Below are positions 57,357 through 64,000 of a stretch of DNA of 64,000 nt, in pieces. The translations under genes were made by a program, and so were the position numbers. The DNA is from Posidonia oceanica (Eukaryota; Streptophyta; Magnoliopsida; Alismatales; Posidoniaceae): positions 10,620,001-10,684,000 of the forward strand of contig JAZBRS010000037.1 in assembly GCA_037176725.1 (NCBI GenBank). Reading direction: 5' to 3'. The notes beneath the pieces were generated by a model. It worked only from the letters and a program-made list of their open reading frames with translations. It searched no databases and was not told where the DNA came from. Position 1 is the first letter of the stretch; each line of letters begins with the position of its first letter.

Positions 57357-57575
57357 ACTCTGGTGGCATAAGCTGCAAATGGGCTTAGGTTTGGGCCTAG
57401 AAGTGTTGTAAAAATTGCAAGAAGGCTTGGTAAATGCTTCTAGGGTTTTGGGCAAGGTTTTGGGTTTGGAAGTGGGCTACGAAATGGGTTAGAAAAGGGA
57501 ATGCCAATCTAGAGACCACACAAGCCTGCAAAAGAGAACTACCAACTTCCAAGCTGTCAGAATGGGGTGTCTACA

Positions 57576-58037
57576 GATTGCCCAAGGGGGTCGAAAAATA
57601 AAAACATGACATGCCAAGGGGATTGCCCAAGGGGGTCGAAAATAAAAACATGACATGCCAAGGAGATTGCCCAAGGGGGTCGAAAATAAAAACATGACAT
57701 GCCAAGGGGATTGCCTGTGGGGGTCGAAAACAAAAGCATGACGTGCCAAGGGAATTGCCCAAGGGGGTCAAAAATAAAAATATGACATGCCAAGGGGATT
57801 GCCCTAGGGGGTCGAAAATAATGACATGCCAAGGGGATTGCCCAAGGGGGTCAAAAATAAAAACATGACATGCCAAGGGGATTGCCTAAGGGGATCAAAA
57901 ATAAAAACTTGACGTGCCAAGGGGACTGCCCAAGGGGGTCGAAAAATAAAAACATGACATGCCAAGGGGATTGCCCAAGGGGGTCAAAAAAAAAAACATG
58001 ACATGCCAAGGGGATTGCCCGTGGGGGTCGAAAAGGA
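57576..58037. repeat. 44-45 bp tandem array abutting LTR E, about 10 copies
   Basis: Units consist of ATTGCCCAAGGGGGTCGAAA, AATAAAAACATGACATGCCA and AGGGG. The array starts directly at the outer LTR border. Read on the minus strand the last bases before the LTR are CCCTTGGGCAATC then TGTAGACACC. This resembles the GGGGCATC/TGTTGACACC arrangement of a 3' LTR junction (36821-36838), so the array may be the 3' UTR of a further element sharing this LTR. Confidence 0.88.
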
Positions 58038-58117
58038 TACTTCTTTGGCTTTGCTTGCTTTGTTGGCCCGGTTGTGCTCCGGGGCTCTTTGATTTGCTCT
58101 CAATTCTACTTTGATTT

Positions 58118-58200
58118 GTTGGACGTTGGATTTTTATTGTTCAACGTTGGACGGATAAAACACCGCGGCTAACGTTGGACGCCAAGACGACTGCGTATAA
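58118..58200. repeat. GTTGGACG motif cluster upstream of DUF7745 unit
   Basis: TTGGACGTTGGA, TTCAACGTTGGACGG, CTAACGTTGGACGCC and GCGTATAACG follow each other. This is a looser version of the LTR E palindrome pairs, about 100-200 bp upstream of a TATA-like sequence. Confidence 0.75.
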
Positions 58201-58302
58201 CGTCGCGAGACAGGCTGCTGTCTTTCCTGTTCGAGCACCACCGTTTTGGCTGTAAATCTTCGATTTTCTTTGGGTTTCCATTCTGATGAAGGCTCCACGG
58301 CC

Positions 58303-58309
58303 TATATTA
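58303..58309 (+). promoter_or_regulatory. Candidate TATA box of DUF7745 unit
   Basis: TATATTA in GGCCTATATTAGACC lies 95 bp upstream of the ATG at 58398 and downstream of the motif cluster. It is a weak consensus. Confidence 0.4.
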
Positions 58310-58397
58310 GACCCCATCTTGGCTTGGATCTTGTAGTTCAAACATCGACGTTCCTTTCTTTATTGATTTTTACTTGTTCGGAATTGTGCTTCTCCTC

Positions 58398-59755
58398 ATG
58401 GATTTGAGTGATATCCCTTGCCATGCTTTCCAAGTGGCCATCTTCTCCTCTCCTTTCGACATGGTGCAATTTGGCTAGAGGCTATACCTAATCATTTGGC
58501 GAACCTTTTGGTGCATGAGAAGGTACTTTCTATTTTCATTACTACCCCATACTCCCATTCTCGTATTTATTTATCTCCACTGATTTTTCTTACTTCGCAG
58601 CCCCTATCGTCTACCAATAACAACCGCGACTCGAAAGCCTACCAGTTGGACTAGGTTCAACAATTCTGCTCTTGGGCTTTGAAGAGGTATCGGGAGCGCT
58701 TGGAAGAGGCTGGTCTTTGTCAAGCTCTTCGCCAGTTGCGGCAGCCTGTTGACTGGAAGGTGCTCTTCGACCTTTGCAGGCTGTGGAACCCTTTGACTCA
58801 CACGTTCTTTTCCTCTTCAGGGGAATTGACCATTCTTTTGGAGGAGGTGAGCGCCCTTTTAGGTACTCAACAGGCCGACCCGTCCATTTACTGCAGGGAT
58901 GCCTACCTTTTTTCAATCGGGGTGGTAGGCTCTTTTTCTCTCTTAAAGTGCATTTTTGGCTCTGTTGTTGTGCCGGAGGACCTGGTGCTAGATGGTTGTA
59001 TCAAACTCTCCTCCTTGTGGAAATTTTTCTGGAAACAGCGCAACAACATCCACTCCGAGGCTTCCTGCTTGGAATGTGTCTTCATTCTGATCGGGGGACT
59101 GGTACTCTTCCCAAATGAGGCCCTGACCATTAGCGCCTACCATGCTGAGCTCATGTGTATCTACGTTCGCAATCCAGAGAAATGTTTGAGTCAATCTGTT
59201 TTGGCTTTCACTATCCAGGGCTTATCCAATGCCTGCCTCGGGGGACCATTCTTCGGCTCGCCTTTCCTAATTTTGTGCTGGTTAGAGGAGCATTTTCTTC
59301 TGCCTGCTTTCGATGCTAGCCTTCCCCAAGAGGAGTACATTCGCCGCTTATGTGCTTATGAGGTCAAGCCCTAGATGGACTCCTTCAGTCCTCCCTCGTC
59401 TTTTAGGACCGTGTCTGACCCAGAGTACTTCCTGACGCTAATTGGGGCAACCGAGTTTGTGAGGTACAACCCTCAGCGATGCTTCTCGATGCTGGGTACT
59501 CCTTGGGCTATACCTCCCTTGCCTCGCTTCTCCGACATGATTCTCCCGCGCTTGAGAGACACCCCTGGGGACATCATTCAGGTTTTCTATCAGGCTGGTA
59601 CTTGGGACGGGAAGGGATGAAACCAAGTCCTTTCTGCATGGGAGAACTCGAACGCGGACCACGAAGCCATCTCTCTTGCTACTTATGACGCTTGGTACGA
59701 GGGCGTGCGGCCTAAATTGTTCATTGAATTTCCTTCAAAGAGACAGAAAATGTAG
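58398..59755 (+). pseudogene. DUF7745-like pseudogene, plus strand
   Basis: Candidate start ATG 58398 (MDLSDIPCHAF); the main frame then runs one base off. A 78-bp GT-AG intron (58523-58600, phase 0) is possible; its length is a multiple of 3. The main frame continues to a TAG at 59753-59755 and is interrupted only by TAG 58652, TAG 59372 and TGA 59618. Domain signs are ALKRYRERL, LCRLWNPLTHTFFSSSGELT followed by LLEEVSALLG, then ECVFILIGGLVLFPNEA and GPFFGSPFLILCWLEEHFL, the same order as the DUF7745 frame in element A (2498-3778). The C-terminal part (59375-59752) includes YFLTLIGATEFVRYNPQRC. The function of the family is unknown. Orientation is opposite to the flanking LTR E, so it is either an antisense extra ORF of a retroelement or a separate relic. 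Confidence 0.78.
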
Positions 59756-60191
59756 TTAGAATTGCATCATTTATCATCAATAAAATTTACTTCGTCTCTT
59801 TTGTCTCTTTTAAATGAATTTGTATGAGAGCATCAGAATTCAGAACACTTCCCTGAACTCAAAGTGTTGTACGCTGAAACTGGAGCGGCCAACGTTGTAC
59901 GCTGGGAAAGCAGCAGATAACGTTTCAACTCTCAAAACGTTGGACGGGGCATAGGGCGCGTATAACATTCCTTCTTCCCGATGTGTTGGACGCTGAAATT
60001 CACGTGGATAACGTTGAATGGTATAAAACCCTCATCCTACGCCACAGGTGGTCACCTGCTTCTCTTCTCTTCTCTTCTTCTTCTCCGGCGCTACAGAGTT
60101 CTCCGGCGATCTTTCTTCCCATTCCGGTGAAATCACTCCGATAGAAAAGAGAATCTCCCACTTTTACACTTGGACGGCAAAGAGAGCATAG
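59756..60191 (+). promoter_or_regulatory. Intergenic promoter-like region before PMD unit
   Basis: It contains a motif cluster at 59862-60018 (GTTGTACGCTG, GGCCAACGTTGTACGCTG, AACGTTGGACGG, GCGTATAAC, GTTGGACGCTG, GATAACGTTG). TATAAAA follows at 60022-60028, and then a CTTCTCTTCTTCTTCTCC pyrimidine stretch typical of plant 5' leaders (60060-60085). Confidence 0.55.
60022..60028 (+). promoter_or_regulatory. Candidate TATA box of PMD unit
   Basis: TATAAAA in GGTATAAAACC is a good plant TATA consensus. It lies 170 bp upstream of ATG 60192 and immediately after a GTTGGACGC-type motif cluster. Confidence 0.55.
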
Positions 60192-63100
60192 ATGGGGCCT
60201 TCTCCTTTCAGTGAGCCTTCGTCGGAGACGCTGGCTGCTGGCCCAGCTGCAGGGGAGACGGCGGTGAGGGCTATGGAGGCCGCCGGCGGGGCAGTGGCAG
60301 GCGGGGCTGTGCCTGGGGGGGCCGGTTCTCCCACTGTGGGAGTGGTGGCCGAGGTTGCTGAAACGGGGGTGGCGCCTAGGGCGACCGTGGAGGCCAACGA
60401 TGACGTCGTAGGGGCTGAGGCGACGGCCAGTGGAGATGCTGTGGGGGCAGACACTGGTTCCGGGGAGGCCGTGGAGATGACAGTGGCGGCAGACTTCGGT
60501 TCTACCAGTTCTTTTAATTACGAGGATTCAGAGGAGACGGTCTTGGAGACGAGGCCCGAGGTTGGCCTGGACGAGATGGGGCCCACGGAGGTGCCAGAGG
60601 CGAGGCCAGTCGACCCCTTCCTCGCGCAATTTGGTGAGGACGACGGCTGGTGGCGGAACATGGTCGACTTTGTTTGATGAGAGGCAGAGGGCGATGCAAG
60701 GGATCCCCTGGACTACTGCGGGAGCAGATCCCTCGGGACGAGGTGCAGGCACCGGGACCGCGAAGGGACACGTCTCAGTCAGAGTACGCCACTGCCACAC
60801 TAGCTTCGAGGGGGCAGGTAGATATTTTTTCATTTTCCCTTCAGTTTATTCAGTTGTTTCATCTTGACTAATGATTCTCTTACTTGTTTGCAGAGTCGAG
60901 CACCAGTCGTGACCCGTTGCTACTAGGGTCAGGTCCGCCGGTCCTATGCCTTGTTGGCTACTTTCCAGCAGGAGCGTCTGGATCAGATGGGATTTGGGCA
61001 TTTCCTGTCCATCCCGGACTTTCCCCTCCATCCGATGTTCCTAGAGGCTGTCGCAGAGCGGTGGAATTTCTGCACGAGCTCGATCATCACGAGGGCGGGC
61101 GAGTTTGTCCTCTCCCTTGAGGACATGGTACGATTGACCGGTCTTCGATTCACAGGCTGACCAGTGATGGGGCGGGTGCGCTCAGGTTATTCAGCCTTGG
61201 CGCAGGAGCTTGTCAGGCGCCAGCTAGCCATCAGCGGGGAGCAGCTTGTGGTGATCACTTCCGCAGTTCACTGAGTTAGTAAGTTGGCAAAGATGGTAGC
61301 CGGACCGGGCGTTGAGGCCGACCAGCAGCTATGGGCTTTCCTTCTAGTGTTGTTCGGGGAGGTGCTCTTTTCGCACTCCTCCTCAAAGCTATCAGCATGG
61401 TTCCTCCCTCTCTTGGCGGACTTGGAGCGTGTGGGAGAGTATGCCTGGGGTGCGGCCAGCTTGGCGCACCTGTACTCCACCCTCTTCCGCTTTACAGACG
61501 GCAGTTCCCGCTAGCTAGGCGGGAACCTACCATTTCTTCAGGTAAAATCTACATATTTAAGTTTGCACCGGATATTAAGTATTTGCTAAAAGCTTCCTCA
61601 TTTTGCGTGCAGATGTGGGTGTGGGACCACTTCGCTTTCCTGCGTCTTGCCCCTCCTCCAGTTCCTCCGACTGGTGTCCCCTTCCCTCGGGGGTTGTTTT
61701 GGGCTGATGCTGAGTAGGCTCTTGAGCCAGCGGATGACAACCGCTACGTCGGTCGTCTGCTGTTCGAGCTTCTGGTCCCGGTGCAGGTAATTTGCCTTCT
61801 TTTAATTTTCCCAGCTTCTGTTTATTCACTTTATTTGGCTTGCTGATATGCATTGCTTCTTTCAGGTAGTCTGGCATCTGTATGCTGAGGGAGAGCATGC
61901 AGACGTTCCTGAGATTGCCCGTGATCGGGCCATTTTCGACCGGGACGTGTGGATCCACTGCTAGAACCACTGCCACTTCCAGCAGATTGGCAGGGCGCTA
62001 CGACAGCTGGGGCACCGGCAGATTTAGCCTCTACCTCCTCCTCATTGAGTTTGGTGAGAGACACGCGGTGGAGGCAGCCGTGCTCGTCATTGAGTGGACG
62101 TCTATGGTCCACAGCTCTTGGACTGGGCCCGGTTTGGTTCTCCTGCTCCGACAGATGCCACAGAGTAGGACGAGGTGGTGTGGGCCGAGTGGATAGATCG
62201 GGAGTTTTCTTCTTTGATGATCTTCCACTGGTCCCACTTCCTCGGGTGCGGGAACCTTCCTTTGGGGGACACAGATCCTGGGGAGGCAGTGGTGTCCCGT
62301 GCGACTCTACTGGAGGAGGTTCAATCTTACCGAGCTCAGCTGGAGATAGCGGTGAGCTCCTAAATTTTATTTCTGTAGACTGTTAATTCAATTTAGCTGA
62401 CTTGCTTTCTTTCTTTTGTAGCTCAAGGCGGTAGATGAGCGGGCTCAGCAGGAGCACTACTTGACTCAGCAGCTCTCTACTTTGACCAGAGAGATTGAGC
62501 GCCTACGTGTCTCTGCCTCTCAGGTATCTTTACATGTAGCTTTTATAGTCTGGCTATGAATTGTAACTGACTTGAATCTTTCTTTTTAGCCTTCGACGAG
62601 TAGTGCTCCTCCGAACCGTTCAGAGGAGATCTCCCATCTCCAGGAGAAGGTAAACATGCCTTTATTTCATTTCTGCCTTTGAAATTCCCTTGGTTCTGAC
62701 ACCACTACTTGTAGGTTGCCTATTTAGAGAGCGAGCTGAGGGAGCGGGCTGGTGACTTCATAGTTGCCAGCTCTGTCTGGAGGTTGGAGGAGCTAGAGGG
62801 GACAGTTGCTGCCAGCAGTGCTCGGATCTGGGAGTTGGAGCAGCAGGTTGCCGATAGGGACATCGAGATTGCCCAATCTCAGGCGGTATGATTTAATTCA
62901 GCACTTCTTTACGTCTTCCATGTCCTTGCTTGCATCTGACATTTTGATTGCTTCTCTCCTCAGAGCATGGTGGGGGTTATCTCCCAGCTTGAGTTCGAGC
63001 TAGGGCACTACCGGAGGTTTGCCTTTACGGCTGGTGTTAGGCTCGGGGTGCCTGTTCCTTCTGTATCGAGCCGTCGGTCGGGTAGCCACCACTCTCGGTC

Positions 63101-63212
63101 TGTCTCCATGGCTTTGTCAAGCATTTCTGTTCGGCAGTCGCCTCGCCCTCCTACCGCTCCTTCTCCGGCTCCTGCTTCAGCTCCCGAGGGTGAGGGAGAG
63201 AGTACTCCTTAG
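60192..63212 (+). pseudogene. Plant-mobile-domain protein with coiled-coil tail, 8 exons, decayed
   Basis: Exons are 60192-60817 (ATG 60192, one frame change near 60670), 60894-61541, 61613-61786, 61866-62351, 62422-62523, 62590-62649, 62715-62885 and 62964-63212 (TAG end). All seven introns (65-80 bp) are GT-AG and phase 0. Exon 1 encodes a Gly/Ala/Glu-rich leader. Exons 2-3 match the plant mobile domain (aminotransferase-like / MAIN family): LLATFQQERLDQMGFGHFL, WNFCTSSIITRAGEFVLSLE, DMVRLTGLRFTG, LADLERVGEYAWGAASLAHL, then GGNLPFLQ and WVWDHFAFLR. Exons 5-7 encode a heptad-like coiled coil, and exon 8 a Ser/Pro-rich tail. Eleven in-frame stops (TAG at 60924, 61512, 61715, 61962, 62025, 62166; TGA at 61158, 61272, 62046, 62055, 62091) break exons 2-4, none of them TAA, whereas exons 5-8 are open. 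The family is linked to transposons in plants, and a role in this locus is unknown. Confidence 0.78.
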
Positions 63213-64000
63213 CTTCTGTACTTCAAGGGTATGCCCCAGTGATCTTGTAAAACGATTGTATAGATTTCTGCACACTCAGCAAACTTGTCAAATACTTCTT
63301 TTAAACTACCTTTCTCAAAGCTAAAATGAGCTTAAGCGACCAATATGGTAAAATAATGACCCTTAACCCAAATTAACTTGAAACCAACGTACTCAAGTGA
63401 AATAGAATGTAAATGACATGGCTGTAAGGAAAGATTTCACCTGGAAGTTTAAAAATTGAATTTTGAAGTCGTCAATGCCTTGATGAGCCGTTTACCTGAT
63501 GAAACGAGCAACTAGAGATTCCGACTGGCCCGGATGTCCAAAAAAATATGAAACCCACGCTCACACGTGTATTTCAACTTAGTTAAACCTCTAGTGTGGG
63601 TAAAACAGGCTTATGCAACTCAATCACAGATTAGGGGGCAATCCAGCCAAGTTCAGTAACTTAAGTCACTGGTAAAACGTTGTACGCCTCATCTGATGTG
63701 GCCAACGTATCCGCTTCAAGTTCTGCGTCTAATGCCGGGCAGCTGCTCTAAACGTTATACACTTCAAATCGCACGGCTAACATTGGATGCGCTCTATCTT
63801 GCGTACAACGAAGCGAGCCCAGAATCCTTTCTTTCCTTTCCTGTTCTTGGCTAATCTTCCAGAATGCTGCAAAATTTTCTCAATGCCCGCGTGACGGATT
63901 TCCGACGGCCCTCCTGTGCTTATAAAAGCCCGGCCACCCCTTGGATCTTCATGAACACTTGCCACTTTCCTCCCTACTGATTTTTTCTTGATTTGTGCTT
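63213..64000 (+). other. Spacer and promoter-like start of a third unit (cut by window end)
   Basis: The stretch 63213-63670 has no recognised feature. A motif cluster at 63678-63811 (AACGTTGTACGCC, GGCCAACGT, AACGTTATAC, GGCTAACATTGGATGCG, GCGTACAACG) is followed by TATAAAAG at 63921-63928, then CGGCCACCCC and a pyrimidine-rich stretch. The layout copies the regions before 58398 and 60192. No coding region is visible before the window ends. Confidence 0.5.
63921..63928 (+). promoter_or_regulatory. Candidate TATA box of third unit
   Basis: TATAAAAG in GCTTATAAAAGCC has a strong consensus and lies 110 bp downstream of the motif cluster. Confidence 0.55.

Larger units (their letters stand above)
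21054..57575 (-). mobile_element. Element E: older Tat-type element, split by A, C and D
   Basis: On the minus strand: 5' LTR 57575-54131, PBS, 5' UTR, gag (52952-50437 and 44668-44107), protease (44106-43230), linker, RT and RNase H (23988-21054). The rest of pol lies beyond element A, outside the window. D (44674-50431) and C (23994-42622) interrupt it with intact target duplications, so the order of pieces is certain. Gag and pol carry many in-frame stops. Its LTR is only 3.4 kb and diverged from the 5.8-kb type, so E is the oldest layer. Confidence 0.9.
54131..57575 (-). repeat. LTR of element E (3445 bp)
   Basis: On the minus strand it begins TGTAGACACCCCATTCTGAC (57575 downward) and ends AGGGTTACTATA (54131), where CA has apparently become TA. 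It shares the conserved block (54478-54560) and TATA candidate with the 5.8-kb LTRs but little else. The upstream part (55100-57360) is occupied by clusters of the GCGTCCAACGTTGGACGC palindrome, absent from A, C and D. Confidence 0.9.

Noticed and set aside
60164..60454. Minus-strand Ala/Pro/Ser-rich frame of 96 codons
   Set aside because: Reverse shadow of the Gly/Ala-rich exon 1 of the PMD pseudogene.
58398..63212. Ordinary functional host genes on the right side
   Set aside because: Both units have recognisable transposon-associated domains and multiple in-frame stops, so they are treated as decayed mobile-domain genes and not as active host loci.

Overview
This window is nuclear DNA of a flowering plant, probably a eudicot (species not identified), and essentially all of it that I can explain is nested Ty3/gypsy LTR retrotransposons. 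The lineage call is Tat/Ogre-type. It rests on very long LTRs (about 5.8 kb), a primer-binding site matching plant tRNA-Arg, a pol with two RNase H domains (a degenerate one plus an archaeal-type one), tandem repeats in the 3' untranslated region, and an extra DUF7745 reading frame downstream of pol. I see no bacterial, organellar or ordinary single-copy host gene.

Layout, with element names of my own. Element A (minus strand, 1-21053, running off the left edge) has, from right to left: 5' LTR 15255-21053, PBS, 5' UTR, gag, protease, an open RT-RNaseH-RNaseH-integrase frame, a DUF7745 pseudogene and three tandem-repeat arrays. A is inserted in the RNase H region of an older, decayed element E (minus strand), whose pieces are 21054-23988, 42628-44668 and 50437-57575. 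Element C (plus strand, 23994-42622) is complete, with two 5794-bp LTRs and a 5-bp target-site duplication GTAAG. It interrupts E between protease and pol. Element D is a solo LTR (44674-50431, minus) with target duplication GCTGG, inside E gag. E begins at its own shorter LTR, 54131-57575.

Right of E lie a 45-bp tandem array abutting the LTR (57576-58037) and then a plus-strand region to the window end. That region carries a DUF7745 pseudogene (58398-59755), an eight-exon plant-mobile-domain/coiled-coil pseudogene with seven phase-0 introns (60192-63212), and the promoter-like start of a third unit.

How the parts relate: A encodes everything needed for transposition but is damaged by two 1-bp shifts and two TAG codons between gag and pol. 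C encodes only gag yet has near-identical LTRs, so it was probably mobilised recently by enzymes of a related autonomous copy. The 3' UTR repeats of A and C are the same family at different stages of amplification. The least explained signal is a recurrent perfect palindrome, GCGTCCAACGTTGGACGC, arranged in paired hairpins. It is clustered in the LTR of E, and looser versions sit just upstream of TATA-like sequences in front of each of the three plus-strand units on the right.
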